Shown one piece after another: positions 52,725 to 62,082 of a DNA stretch of 64,000 nucleotides (its first letter is position 1; each line of letters starts with the position of its first letter). A program made the position numbers and the translations under genes. The notes below the pieces were generated by a model. That model had not been told where the DNA came from and made no database searches. It saw only the letters and a program-made list of their open reading frames with translations. This stretch comes from Flavobacteriaceae bacterium (GTDB taxonomy: Bacteria; Bacteroidota; Bacteroidia; Flavobacteriales; Flavobacteriaceae), in assembly GCA_013214065.1 (NCBI GenBank), contig JABSPK010000004.1, forward strand, positions 1 through 64,000. Reading direction: 5' to 3'.

Positions 52725-54824
52725 TTATAGTTGCCCCAAGGCCGCTTCGGCCGAAGTGACGGGCAATTTGCAACTTCCTTCGATACAGACATAGACCAAG
52801 GTCTGTCCTTCGTTATAACGGCTCTTTAGAAGATCGATACGACCTTCGGTACGATGCCCAACCAGAATGCTGTTCGGTACATAGACCTGGTGCAATTCCT
52901 TACCCAGTTGCTCCATATCTTCACCGACAACGGCGATTTCATAGAAATTGCGGTTTTCGTAGAGCACCAAATGCAGCCAATTCGAAAAGCTTTGGCCGTT
53001 TTCGATAAAGTTGGATTGTACGTTGCGCACCATTTGGTCGACCAACGCCCCATACCCATCTTTCGAAAAAAGTTTGTGTAGTTTCAATAGGTTTTTGGCC
53101 ATGATGCTGTTCGAAGCCGAAATGATATTGTCGTTTACTTCGATGGTCCTTCGGATCAGCGAAGCATCCTCATCGGAAGTGAAATAGAACATGCCGTTTT
53201 CAGCATCCCTAAAGTGGGCTATGGCATAGTCGGCCAATTTTTTCGATAAGAACAACCATTCGTCATCAAAAGTGACTTGGTACAGGGCGATAAAACCTTC
53301 GATCGTGCTGGCATAGTCTTCCAAAAATCCGTTAATGCTACTGTTGCCGTTTTTGTGGTTGCGGTACAATCCCCCATCCTCGCGCAACATGTTGTTTTTG
53401 ATGAATTCGGCGTTTTTCAACGCGGTTTCCAGATAGTGTTCCTCACCGAGATAGCGATAGGCATCGACCAAACCGGTCAGCATCAATCCATTCCAAGAGG
53501 TCAAGATCTTGTCGTCCAACCGGGGTTTGTGGCGGGTGTCACGCTCCGCTTTCAAAATAGCGAGTGCCTTGTCGATCCTTTGGTGGAATTCGCTAAGGGC
53601 AACCCCATGTTTGTCGGCGATTTCCTGGGCGGTTTTGTCCCGTATCAGGACGTAGTGCCCGTCTTCCCATAAGCCGTACGGATTGATGTTGAAATAATCC
53701 TTGAACAACTCGAAATCACTTGTCAAAAGGCCTTCGAGCTCGGCCTTGGTCCAGACATAATAGGCCCCTTCCTCTAAAGCTCCTTCGGCGGTTTTGCTGT
53801 CGGCATCGAGTGAAGAATAGAATCCGCCGCTGGGATCGAGCAATTCTTCCTTGACAAAGTCCATAGAACGGGCTACGATTTGCTCGTAGAGCGGGTTTTT
53901 GGTCAGGGCATAGGCTTTGGCATATAAACTGATCAACTGACCATTGTCGTAGAGCATTTTTTCAAAATGGGGTACGTGCCATTTGGTGTCGACCGAATAC
54001 CTTGAAAAGCCGCCACCGACTTGGTCGAAGATCCCGCCGTAAGCCATACGGGTGAGGGTAGTGTTGACGTATTCCAAAACCGCATCGTCCTTTTGAACGG
54101 TGCCGTAGTGCAAAAGGAAATCGAGGTTGTTCGGCATCATGAATTTGGGAGCGCTCTTATAGCCTCCCAAAAAGGTGTCGAAATAAGTCGTCCACTTGGT
54201 GACCGAAGCCTGCAGTTGGTCTAGATCGAAGGCATTGGGATCTTCTTGGTTTTCGACCAGATTGATCGATTGGATGCCCCGTTGTAAGTCACTGGCATAG
54301 GTCTTGACCCGTTGGGGATCGGTGTTGTACAGTTCGATCAGACTGTTTAGTGATTTGGTCCAATTGTCCTTGGGCAAATAGGTCGCTCCCCAAAACGGCC
54401 GACCATCGGGCAGGGCCACGATGTTCAGGGGCCAGCCCCCGTTGCCGGTCATCATTTGGATGGCATCCATATAGATTTGGTCGACATCGGGCCGTTCTTC
54501 GCGGTCGATTTTAATGTTGATGAAGTTGTCGTTCATCAGTTGTGCCACCGCTTCATCTTCGAAGCATTCGTCTTCCATGACATGGCACCAATGACAGGCG
54601 GCATAGCCGATACTGATCAGTAAGGGTTTGTTCTCTTTTTGGGCCCGTTCGAGTACCTCAGGGTGCCAGGCTTCCCAGTTGACCGGGTTATGGGCGTGCT
54701 GCAACAAATAAGGGCTTGTCTCCTCGATCAGGGCATTGGTATGTGCGTAGGCCATTTTTTCCTTCTTTTGGGCGCATCCGAGAAGTAGTACAAACAACAA
54801 AACGGATATGGGTTTCATTTTCAT
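52725..54824 (-). CDS. YyaL/DUF255 thioredoxin-domain lipoprotein
   Basis: Protein of about 699 residues in the family of bacterial YyaL and mammalian SPATA20. It has an N-terminal thioredoxin-like domain followed by an (alpha/alpha)6 barrel-like domain resembling N-acylglucosamine epimerases. Diagnostic parts are [46 protein letters not shown] and NGGWPLNI. I start at the ATG complementary to 54822-54824 because it opens a lipoprotein signal ([17 protein letters not shown]); a longer frame would run back into the dodecin terminator, and the neighbouring ATG at 54827 is equally possible. The function is not established. Confidence 0.88.
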   Translation of the reverse strand: MKMKPISVLLFVLLLGCAQKKEKMAYAHTNALIEETSPYLLQHAHNPVNWEAWHPEVLERAQKENKPLLISIGYAACHWCHVMEDECFEDEAVAQLMNDNFINIKIDREERPDVDQIYMDAIQMMTGNGGWPLNIVALPDGRPFWGATYLPKDNWTKSLNSLIELYNTDPQRVKTYASDLQRGIQSINLVENQEDPNAFDLDQLQASVTKWTTYFDTFLGGYKSAPKFMMPNNLDFLLHYGTVQKDDAVLEYVNTTLTRMAYGGIFDQVGGGFSRYSVDTKWHVPHFEKMLYDNGQLISLYAKAYALTKNPLYEQIVARSMDFVKEELLDPSGGFYSSLDADSKTAEGALEEGAYYVWTKAELEGLLTSDFELFKDYFNINPYGLWEDGHYVLIRDKTAQEIADKHGVALSEFHQRIDKALAILKAERDTRHKPRLDDKILTSWNGLMLTGLVDAYRYLGEEHYLETALKNAEFIKNNMLREDGGLYRNHKNGNSSINGFLEDYASTIEGFIALYQVTFDDEWLFLSKKLADYAIAHFRDAENGMFYFTSDEDASLIRRTIEVNDNIISASNSIMAKNLLKLHKLFSKDGYGALVDQMVRNVQSNFIENGQSFSNWLHLVLYENRNFYEIAVVGEDMEQLGKELHQVYVPNSILVGHRTEGRIDLLKSRYNEGQTLVYVCIEGSCKLPVTSAEAALGQL

Positions 54825-54843
54825 CATAGGGCTCGAACGGCAT

Positions 54844-54873
54844 AAAAAAAAGCGCCCCCCAATAGGACGCTTT
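54844..54873 (-). terminator. Rho-independent terminator of the dodecin gene
   Basis: On the minus strand AAAGCGTCC pairs with GGGGCGCTTT (one mismatch), followed by a run of T. It lies about 20 bases after the dodecin stop and ahead of the YyaL-type gene. Confidence 0.8.
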
Positions 54874-54891
54874 AGCATGTTTTAATTGGGA

Positions 54892-55092
54892 TTATTTTAC
54901 TTCGAACGTGATTTTCACGTTCACACGGTATTCATCGACCTTGCCATCTTTGACGGTAGCGCTCTGTTCGTTCAGATATACCGAACGGATATTCTTTACC
55001 GATTTGGAGGCTTGCGCCACTGCTTTGTCCGTAGCGTCTTCCCAACTCTCGTTGGAGTTGGCCAAGACTTCGATTACCTTTAATATTGCCAT
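54892..55092 (-). CDS. Dodecin-family flavin-binding protein
   Basis: Small protein of 66 residues with the beta-alpha-beta-beta layout of dodecin, which assembles into a hollow dodecamer that stores or buffers flavins. MAILKVIEVLANSNESWEDATDKAV, with the Ser/Trp pair in SWEDA, and VKNIRSVYL followed by YRVNVKITFEV match the family. A strong terminator follows, making it monocistronic. Confidence 0.93.
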   Translation of the reverse strand: MAILKVIEVLANSNESWEDATDKAVAQASKSVKNIRSVYLNEQSATVKDGKVDEYRVNVKITFEVK

Positions 55093-55162
55093 GGTTCTTG
55101 TGTTTTAAATTCCTTCAATTTAGCGAATTATCAACAAAAATCGGACAATGGAATCCCAAAAA

Positions 55163-56059
55163 TCACCCGTTGAGGGCGACGACTTCCTTGACTTTATCGC
55201 CCATCATGTTCTTGAGCATGGTCTCGATCCCGTTCTTCAAGGTAAAGGTCGAAGACGGACAACCGCTACAGGCGCCCTGGAGCACGACGTTCACGGTACC
55301 ACTTTGGGCTTCGTAGGATTGGAACAAAATGTTGCCCCCGTCACTGGCTACAGCAGGTTTCACGTACTCTTCCAAGATATCGATGATCTGGAGTGAGGTG
55401 TCGTCGTATGCCTTTCCCTCCGCAACTTCCTGTGCTTCGGCCTTGGCTGTTTGTTCCGCGCTCTCAGCAATGACCGTTTTGCCATCCATGAGGTAATCAC
55501 GGATGAACTCCCGCACCTGCATACTCACTTCTTCCCATTCGGCCACCTCATACTTACTGATCGAGATGTAGTTTTTGTCGAAAAACACCTCCTTGACGAA
55601 CGGAAAATGGAACAACTCTTGGGCCAATGGGGAATCTTTGGCCTCGTCGATGTTCTTGTATTCGAAAATAGCGGGCACGATGGCCTTGTTGACCACGAAT
55701 TTCATAACACCCGGATTGGGAGTAACCTCGGCATAGACCGTAATGGCCACTTTTTTAGGTTGTTCGGTCTCATTGACTACCGGTTCACCGGCATTCAAAT
55801 ATTCGACCAGCTGTTGGGCCACGGCATCCTTGACATCGTCCCAGGTGACGATATCGAAACGCTCAATGGCGATGAAATTCCCTGATATGTAAACGGTCTT
55901 TACAAATGGCAGGTAAAATAGCTGTTGGGCCAAGGGTGAATTTTTGGCCTCGTCGATGTTTTTATATTCGAAATTTGACTGGACCAAAAAATGATTGGTC
56001 TCGAATTTTAAAATCGCTGGATTATTGGTGGCTACAACGGTGATGTTGTACTCTTTCAT
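55163..56059 (-). CDS. NifU/NFU-type iron-sulfur scaffold with duplicated N-terminal domain
   Basis: Iron-sulfur cluster carrier of 298 residues. I start at MKEYNITVVATNNPAIL, preceded by a TAnnTTTG box. Two NFU N-terminal domains occur in tandem: about 5-95 (NIDEAKNSPLAQQLFYLPFVKTVYI) and 105-195 (NIDEAKDSPLAQELFHFPFVKEVFF). The C-terminal NifU domain (about 225-298) has the cluster-binding CSGCPSST motif in VLQGACSGCPSSTFTLKNGIE. It should deliver [4Fe-4S] clusters to client proteins such as the respiratory subunits. It is divergent from the PorP-like gene. Confidence 0.92.
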   Translation of the reverse strand: MKEYNITVVATNNPAILKFETNHFLVQSNFEYKNIDEAKNSPLAQQLFYLPFVKTVYISGNFIAIERFDIVTWDDVKDAVAQQLVEYLNAGEPVVNETEQPKKVAITVYAEVTPNPGVMKFVVNKAIVPAIFEYKNIDEAKDSPLAQELFHFPFVKEVFFDKNYISISKYEVAEWEEVSMQVREFIRDYLMDGKTVIAESAEQTAKAEAQEVAEGKAYDDTSLQIIDILEEYVKPAVASDGGNILFQSYEAQSGTVNVVLQGACSGCPSSTFTLKNGIETMLKNMMGDKVKEVVALNG

Positions 56060-56074
56060 AGCTCGAATTTTGGG

Positions 56075-56082
56075 CAAAAATA
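56075..56082 (-). promoter_or_regulatory. -7 box of the NFU gene
   Basis: On the minus strand it reads TATTTTTG, a perfect TAnnTTTG match, ending 15 bases before the NFU start codon. No -33 TTG stands at the usual distance. The divergent region 56060-56182 also holds short inverted repeats (GTATG / CATAC at 56136-56151) of unknown meaning. Confidence 0.5.
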
Positions 56083-56182
56083 CGAACTTATTACGGTAAC
56101 GATTGCCATAATAATGTTACATTTAGGACGTTTTAGTATGTGTTCGCATACATTATAACTAACACTTAGCCCCATTGCCTAC

Positions 56183-57178
56183 ATGAAACGATTGCTAACT
56201 CTATTGCTTTTGGCCTCCTTTATGGGACCAGGGCTCAGCGCCCAAGAAGGCATTCCGGTATACTTCGATTATCTATCCGACAACTATTATTTGGTCTATC
56301 CGTCAATGGCGGGTATCGGACAGGGGGGCAAAGTACGTCTAACGGCGAGAAAGCAATGGTTCAATGTCGATGAAGCTCCGAGTTTGCAGACCTTCAATGC
56401 CCATTTCAGGGTAGGGGAGCGCAGCGGGGTCGGCGGTATTTTGTTCAACGACTCGAACGGATACCACTCCCAAGTGGGTTTCAAGGGTACCTATGCCCAT
56501 CATTTGAAATTAGCCGGCGACTTCAGGAGTTTGAATCAATTGTCCTTCGGGTTGAGCGCAGGGGTTATCCTGAGCAGTTTGGATGAAACGGAATTCCGAT
56601 CGGTGATTCCAGATCCGATTATCACCGGTACCAAGAACACCACGAGTTACTTCAATCTCGATTTAGGGGCCTCATACAACTATTTGGAATTTTATGCCCA
56701 TGCGGCCATTTTGAATATCCTCGGCAGTGGCCGTGATCTATATACCGCTGCTGAGTTCGATAACCTACGCCGGTATTTATTCTCTGTGGGTTATGTGTTC
56801 GGAAGGAGCAAATGGCGGGTCGAGCCATCGGTCTTATTTCAACTTACCGAGTTTACCGAAGAAAAGACCGTTGACTTCAACGCCAAGGTATATCGTGATG
56901 TCGGTTTCGGCACCATTTGGGGCGGATTGTCCTACCGCCGTAGTTTCGACGGGGCACAGTTTCAACAGAACGGCCAGTTCGGAGAGCAACGCTTGCAATT
57001 GTTCACCCCGATCGTTGGGGTCAATGTGAATCGCTTCATGTTCTCTTACAATTATTCATACCAAACCGGTGATATCCGATTTGACAATGGTGGTTTCCAC
57101 CAGATTACCTTAGGGTATGATTTCGGTGAGAAAGCGGAGAACCGCTACGATTGCTATTGTCCTGCGGCCAATTATTGA
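56183..57178 (+). CDS. PorP/SprF-family outer-membrane protein
   Basis: Outer-membrane beta-barrel protein of 331 residues with a signal peptide (LLTLLLLASFMGPGLSAQ). VYFDYLSDNYYLVYPSMAGI and KVRLTARKQWFNVDEAPSLQTF are the conserved N-terminal pattern of PorP/SprF proteins, and RSGVGGILFNDSNGYHSQVGF continues it. SprF-like proteins help particular type IX cargo reach the surface and are often paired with a large adhesin gene; here it stands alone, with no such adhesin adjacent. It ends YDCYCPAANY, an unusual Cys-containing tail. Confidence 0.88.
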   Translation: MKRLLTLLLLASFMGPGLSAQEGIPVYFDYLSDNYYLVYPSMAGIGQGGKVRLTARKQWFNVDEAPSLQTFNAHFRVGERSGVGGILFNDSNGYHSQVGFKGTYAHHLKLAGDFRSLNQLSFGLSAGVILSSLDETEFRSVIPDPIITGTKNTTSYFNLDLGASYNYLEFYAHAAILNILGSGRDLYTAAEFDNLRRYLFSVGYVFGRSKWRVEPSVLFQLTEFTEEKTVDFNAKVYRDVGFGTIWGGLSYRRSFDGAQFQQNGQFGEQRLQLFTPIVGVNVNRFMFSYNYSYQTGDIRFDNGGFHQITLGYDFGEKAENRYDCYCPAANY

Positions 57179-57194
57179 TGCCTTGAAAAAGGCA
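57179..57194 (+). terminator. GAAA-tetraloop hairpin after the PorP-like gene
   Basis: TGCCTT / AAGGCA pair perfectly around GAAA, starting on the base after the stop codon. No T-run follows. A longer alternative pairs GGCAAG with CTTGCC downstream. It may protect or end the mRNA; terminator status is uncertain. Confidence 0.35.
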
Positions 57195-57241
57195 AGCTGC
57201 CAGTACGAACGCCCGACAACTTGCCAGCCTCACTCAATGGG

Positions 57242-58402
57242 TTATTCCCAGCGATAGTTCTTGTCCGCAGCCTGTTTTTTGATCGCTTGGATCATGGCGT
57301 TTTCCAGACCACCTTCTTCGTTTTTATTCTTTTCAGCAATGAAGGCTTCCCGCTTTTTGTTCAAGATCTGGATTTCTTTTTGGATGTTTTCACGCGCCTC
57401 TTTTTTTGCTTGAACGTAGGCCTTTAATTCTTGTTCCGATTTGTTCCGGAGTTCTTCGGGCAAGCTGCTTTTAGGTACTTCGGACAGTTCGACTTCGTCT
57501 TCTTCGACCGCATCGACCAGGTCCCACATGCTGTTTTTGTAAAGACGGGTGCTTTTGCTCACCGCCCGTTTTACCGAAACACCGGCGGCAATGTCATAGG
57601 CTTCCTTGTCTTGGGCGGCCTGGGCAGCTGCTTTTTGCCTCCCCATGGAGCCATACGATATGTAGGTTTTGTTCAACTTGGCATTCAGTTGGATGATGAT
57701 ATCGTCATAAGGTGTGGCGATATGGACGACTTGGCGGTTGTGGTCGATGGCCATATAATCGCCCCCGGCAAGTACCGCACCTTCTTTCCATTTTCCATTC
57801 ACCCCTTGATCGTAGTTCCCACAGAATATGGTATTGACGACCACGTCGTTTTCTTTGGCCTGCAGGGCCGCATCCCTAAAATGCAACTTCCCTTGTGTAA
57901 AGGGTTCGTTGCCCGCAATAAAAATCAGTTTGAGATCGTCAGGGTTCTTGCCCCATTCCAATTGCCTGAGCGAACGATCGATGACGGCACCGCAGAATTC
58001 CTCACCACCGTTGGTGGTCAAAGAGAACAGCCGTTCCGATATTTCATCCAGATCACTGCTGAAATTAAGTACTTGCCTGATGTACCCTTCACGTGAGGCC
58101 AGGTCGTCGTTGCCATACTCGTAAAGGGCGATCTGTAGCTCGGGGCGCGTGGCATTGCCGCATCGAGCGTGGGTGAACTCATTGACGATATCCCAAAGTT
58201 GGCTTTTTGCCTGGTCGATGAGTCCGTCCATGCTGTTACTGGTATCCAATAAGAGGGCGATTTTGACAAACTGGGTTTTTGCCTCCCTTTCCGTTTTGAT
58301 GTTCTTTTTGACTTGCTTGGGTGTGCCGTCCGCATCAGCTCCTATCGCGGTCATCGCCGAGAACAGCAATACGGGTATCAAGAATTTCTTTGCATTTTTC
58401 AT
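57242..58402 (-). CDS. Exported von Willebrand factor A domain protein
   Basis: Protein of 386 residues with a signal peptide (FLIPVLLFSAMTAIGA). The VWA domain is at about 45-230, with the metal-ion-dependent adhesion motif DTSNSMDG and TTNGGEEFCGAVID at the second metal loop. The C-terminal part (about 270-386) is a charged, helical coiled-coil region (KKEARENIQKEIQILNKKREAF). VWA domains bind partner proteins through a bound divalent cation; the partner is not evident. It converges on the PorP-like gene and diverges from the sensor kinase gene across a 194-base gap in which I see no clear promoter. Confidence 0.88.
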   Translation of the reverse strand: MKNAKKFLIPVLLFSAMTAIGADADGTPKQVKKNIKTEREAKTQFVKIALLLDTSNSMDGLIDQAKSQLWDIVNEFTHARCGNATRPELQIALYEYGNDDLASREGYIRQVLNFSSDLDEISERLFSLTTNGGEEFCGAVIDRSLRQLEWGKNPDDLKLIFIAGNEPFTQGKLHFRDAALQAKENDVVVNTIFCGNYDQGVNGKWKEGAVLAGGDYMAIDHNRQVVHIATPYDDIIIQLNAKLNKTYISYGSMGRQKAAAQAAQDKEAYDIAAGVSVKRAVSKSTRLYKNSMWDLVDAVEEDEVELSEVPKSSLPEELRNKSEQELKAYVQAKKEARENIQKEIQILNKKREAFIAEKNKNEEGGLENAMIQAIKKQAADKNYRWE

Positions 58403-58596
58403 TTGCTTATTTTTTTGTTTTACGGGATAAAACTAGGGGGGTGTCGCATGCTATTCCACTATAAATGAGCAAACGCACCTTTTCGATGAGCCATGGGCGG
58501 GCCTCGTTTCGAGAAACAGCTGAAATACACCGTGAAATGGCCGTTCTGGGCAGGTAGCGATTTTTTTGTGCGCACGAATTCCACTAAGTTTATCCT

Positions 58597-60804
58597 ATGT
58601 TCGAATTCAAATCCCATACTTGGGGCCTATTGGCATTCTTGCTGCTGCTGTTTAGCGCGGTTTTCGCACAGCATCCGGCTACCCCGGATCCACTGCGCAT
58701 CGAGGGCTCAGTGCGGGGTAAGGAAAACAATGAATCGATATCGGGGGTCGAGGTGACAACGGACAAGGGGGCGTTTACCACCACGAATGCCTTGGGGGAG
58801 TTTGCCATAGAGGCCGAAATCGGTGATTTGCTCATTTTCCAAAGTCCCGATTTCGAAACCGTACGCCATCGCATCACTACGGATGAGAACATTCTGGTAT
58901 TGGTCGAAGATTATGCCGTATCCAGAAAACAACGCCAATCGAATACCCGGTCCCTGGTCGATCATGCCAAGTATCTTGATTCAGCGGAAACCTATAAGAA
59001 AACCGATATCAAAAAAAGTATCGACTATGTGACCCGGTCGATTGCGGTCTTGGGTGAACAAGCGAATAAAAAGGCCTTGTCGGAGTCCTTTACCAAATTG
59101 GGTGAGATCTACAGCTTCCATGAGCAATACGACTTGGCCATTTCCAGTCTTGAAGATGCCTTGTTGAACCGCAAGTCGGTCGCTACGGCCTTGCTACTCG
59201 CTGAAGCCTTTGTCAGCAATGGCGAATTCGACCAGGCGGAAACCGAATATGCCCGCTTGACCCAACTCAAGAAAATGACTCCGGCCCAACGTGTCCGCTT
59301 GTATGAAGGACAAGGCAACGCCGCACTTGGCAAAGGGGAGACCGAAAGGGCGCTACGGTTTTACAGGGAAGCCCTGACCATTGCCGAAAAAAACCAATTC
59401 ACTTCAGAGATCATTGATTTGAACTCGAAAATCGGCGATACCTATGCCACCGAGAACCGCAACATCGAGGCCGAAGGGTATTATGACAATTCCCTCGAAC
59501 TTTCCAAGCAGCAAAACCCCGAAAGGGCGATCCAGGAAAGCGATAAAGTAGCTGATTTTTACCGACGCTCCAATCGGTATCAAGATGAAATCCAACTACG
59601 GAAAAAGAACCTCCGCGATTTGGAAAAACTACCCAACAAATCGTTCGTTGCCTCCAATGGGATTTCCAGTCTCGATTCGATTACTTCCCAAAAAATCAAC
59701 TATGAGATCGCCAATGCGTATATCGCCCAGGATCAATTGAGCGAGGCGATCCCGTATTTGGAAAAGAGTATCGTGCAGGCGAACAACGGGAATGATCTGG
59801 TCATTCAGAAAGACGCCACCCGCAAACTTTCCGAAGTTTATGAATACCAAGGCGATTTCAATAGGGCCTTCAGCACGTATCAGGCCTACGTCAAGTTGGT
59901 CGACAGCCTTTATGCTTTGAAAGAGCAGGAAATCTCTCGGATCGCCCGATTGAATCGCGACATCTTGGAGAAGCAGAACAGGATCGCTTCATTGGAGCAA
60001 GATCGTGAATTGTCGCAAAGTAAATACGACTTGGCGGTTACCGAGCAGGAGTTGTTCGAAGAAACCACCCGGCGACAACAATGGGTCATTTATTCGCTCC
60101 TATTGGGGATTGCCCTCTTGGCCATGGCCGTCTACTTTTTCTATCGAAGCGGACAACAGCAAAAACTGGCCAATAACCTATTGGCTTTGAAATCACTGCG
60201 CTCGCAAATGAATCCGCACTTCATATTCAATGCCCTTAACTCGGTGAACAACTACATTGCCCAGAGCGATGAGCGTAGCGCGAATCGGTATTTGAGTGAC
60301 TTTTCGGTCTTGATGCGTTCCGTACTGGAGAATTCGGAAGAGGATTTCATCCCCTTGTCCAAAGAGTTGGATCTTTTGGAACTCTACGTGAAATTGGAAC
60401 ATTCCAGATTTCCCGACAAGTTCGATTATGAGCTACAGATCGATCCTGCCATTGCTATCGAATCGTTCCAAATTCCGCCCATGCTATTACAGCCCTATAT
60501 TGAGAATGCGATTTGGCACGGCCTACGGTATCGTGAAGAAAAGGGCTATTTGAAAATCGAGGCCGAGCAGATCGACGCTGCGGTCTTACGCATTCGAATT
60601 GCCGATAACGGCATCGGTAGAAAGCGATCCATGGCACTGAAGACCAAAAATCAAATGCGTCAAAAATCGAAAGGAATGGGGAACATCAAGAAGCGCATCG
60701 CCATTCTGAACGATATGTATAAGAACAAGATCGATGTGACCATTGAAGACCTCCTTGATGACGGAACGGGAACCCTGGTCGTATTGAACCTAAAAAAGGA
60801 CTAA
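58597..60804 (+). CDS. LytS-type sensor histidine kinase with carboxypeptidase-regulatory-like and TPR domains
   Basis: Membrane histidine kinase of 735 residues. It has a signal sequence (LLAFLLLLFSAVFAQ), then a carboxypeptidase-D regulatory-like beta domain at about 32-105 (GSVRGKENNESISGVEVTT). TPR repeats cover about 120-440, a coiled coil about 450-500, one membrane helix 505-525 (IYSLLLGIALLAMAVYFFY) and a His_kinase domain. The phosphoacceptor is His541 in SQMNPHFIFNALNSV; ENAIWHGL and IADNGIGRKRS form the ATP-binding site. Such kinases sense envelope state through the periplasmic TPRs. The stop overlaps the response regulator start (TAATG). Confidence 0.92.
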   Translation: MFEFKSHTWGLLAFLLLLFSAVFAQHPATPDPLRIEGSVRGKENNESISGVEVTTDKGAFTTTNALGEFAIEAEIGDLLIFQSPDFETVRHRITTDENILVLVEDYAVSRKQRQSNTRSLVDHAKYLDSAETYKKTDIKKSIDYVTRSIAVLGEQANKKALSESFTKLGEIYSFHEQYDLAISSLEDALLNRKSVATALLLAEAFVSNGEFDQAETEYARLTQLKKMTPAQRVRLYEGQGNAALGKGETERALRFYREALTIAEKNQFTSEIIDLNSKIGDTYATENRNIEAEGYYDNSLELSKQQNPERAIQESDKVADFYRRSNRYQDEIQLRKKNLRDLEKLPNKSFVASNGISSLDSITSQKINYEIANAYIAQDQLSEAIPYLEKSIVQANNGNDLVIQKDATRKLSEVYEYQGDFNRAFSTYQAYVKLVDSLYALKEQEISRIARLNRDILEKQNRIASLEQDRELSQSKYDLAVTEQELFEETTRRQQWVIYSLLLGIALLAMAVYFFYRSGQQQKLANNLLALKSLRSQMNPHFIFNALNSVNNYIAQSDERSANRYLSDFSVLMRSVLENSEEDFIPLSKELDLLELYVKLEHSRFPDKFDYELQIDPAIAIESFQIPPMLLQPYIENAIWHGLRYREEKGYLKIEAEQIDAAVLRIRIADNGIGRKRSMALKTKNQMRQKSKGMGNIKKRIAILNDMYKNKIDVTIEDLLDDGTGTLVVLNLKKD

Positions 60805-61535
60805 TGGAACTAAAAGCGATGATAGTTGAGGATGAGGCGAACAGCCGTGAGATCCTTGCGAATTATTTGAACAAATACTGCCCAACGGTGAATTTGGTGG
60901 GTGAGGCCGCAAGCATTAAGGAAGGTGTCGAATTGATCAAGGCAAACGATTTGGACCTGGTTTTCCTAGATGTTGAAATGCCTTTCGGCAATGCTTTTGA
61001 TCTTTTGGATCAATTGCCCGATCGTAACTTCGAAACGGTATTCGTCACTGCGTATGACCACTATGCCAAAGATGCCTTGAACAGTCATGCGGCTTATTAT
61101 TTGATGAAACCGATCAATATCGATGAACTCATCAAGGCCGTTGACTATGTTGAAGAAATCAAGAAGCGCGAAATGGCACTTGACGGTAAGGTTTTACATT
61201 CGAAATTGAAAAAAGCCGAAGGTAAGATCACCATTCCCCAACAAGATGGATTTCAGGTTTTGGATGTGGCCGATATCTTTTTTTGCAAGGCGGATGACAA
61301 CTATACCGAGATCTATTTGAAAGAGCGCAAGATCTTGGTGAGCAAGACCTTGAAGTATTTTGAAGATGCCTTGACGGAGTTTTCCTTTTCGCGCATCCAC
61401 AAATCGTATGTGGTCAATGTCAATGAAATCGTCAAATACCGAAAGGGGAAAGGCGGCAGTGTGGTGCTTTCGAATGGAAAGGAACTGTCGGTATCGGCTT
61501 CGAGAAAATCAGGGTTATTATCTTTCTTTAAATAA
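60804..61535 (+). CDS. LytTR-family response regulator
   Basis: DNA-binding partner of the upstream kinase, 243 residues. The receiver domain (1-125) has the acidic pair in MIVEDEANS, the phosphoacceptor Asp56 in VFLDVEMPF, and Lys in YLMKPIN. The LytTR domain (about 140-243) has KADDNYTEIYLKERKILVSKTLKYFED and RIHKSYVVNVNEI. Targets cannot be inferred. The one-base overlap with the kinase gene points to coupled expression. Confidence 0.94.
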   Translation: MELKAMIVEDEANSREILANYLNKYCPTVNLVGEAASIKEGVELIKANDLDLVFLDVEMPFGNAFDLLDQLPDRNFETVFVTAYDHYAKDALNSHAAYYLMKPINIDELIKAVDYVEEIKKREMALDGKVLHSKLKKAEGKITIPQQDGFQVLDVADIFFCKADDNYTEIYLKERKILVSKTLKYFEDALTEFSFSRIHKSYVVNVNEIVKYRKGKGGSVVLSNGKELSVSASRKSGLLSFFK

Positions 61536-61540
61536 GTACT

Positions 61541-62050
61541 ATGATCATTCAAGAGGTAAATGGGAAACATCCCCAGATCGGGGAAAATTGTTTTATCGCG
61601 GCCAATGCCACTATTGTCGGCGAAGTCTCCATGGGAGATGAATGCAGCATCTGGTTCAATGCGGTGCTTAGGGGTGATGTCCATTTCATCAAATTGGGGA
61701 ATAAGGTCAACGTGCAGGATGGGGCGGTCATTCATTGTACCTATAAGAAAGCCCCGACGACGATCGGCAACAACGTCTCCATTGGCCACAATGCCATGGT
61801 TCATGGATGTACCGTAAAAGACAATGTCTTGATCGGAATGGGGGCCATCGTTATGGATGATTGTGTCATTGAAAGCAATTCGATCATCGCAGCCGGTGCG
61901 GTGGTCACCCAGGGCACCACCGTACCCTCAGGAACCATCTATGCCGGAATGCCCGCCAAAAAGCTCAAAGATGTCAGCAAAGAACTGAGTTCCGGCGAAA
62001 TCGACCGTATTGCGAACAACTATGTAAAATACGCCAGCTGGTTCAAATAA
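61541..62050 (+). CDS. Gamma-carbonic anhydrase/hexapeptide-repeat protein
   Basis: Left-handed beta-helix protein of 169 residues. The metal-binding histidines of the gamma class are present: VIHCTY, and SIGHNAMVHGC with two more. Hexapeptide repeats run through the chain (IGNNVSIGHNAMVHGCTVKDNVLIG). It is of the YrdA/PaaY type, which in some bacteria shows carbonic anhydrase activity and in others not, so activity cannot be asserted. It lies 5 bases behind the response regulator, probably cotranscribed, but no functional link is evident. Confidence 0.9.
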   Translation: MIIQEVNGKHPQIGENCFIAANATIVGEVSMGDECSIWFNAVLRGDVHFIKLGNKVNVQDGAVIHCTYKKAPTTIGNNVSIGHNAMVHGCTVKDNVLIGMGAIVMDDCVIESNSIIAAGAVVTQGTTVPSGTIYAGMPAKKLKDVSKELSSGEIDRIANNYVKYASWFK

Positions 62051-62082
62051 TTGGCTATTTTAGCCCCTCAAACCAATAGGAA

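Noticed and set aside
56096-56120. GTAAC...GTTAC inverted repeat between the NFU and PorP-like genes, at first resembling the ECF-type element
   Set aside because: The second half is not CAGTC on either strand and the AAC-to-CGT distance on the minus strand is too short, so it is not counted as a third copy.
62056-62063. TATTTTAG before fabD as a promoter
   Set aside because: One mismatch and no -33 element; too weak to list as a feature.
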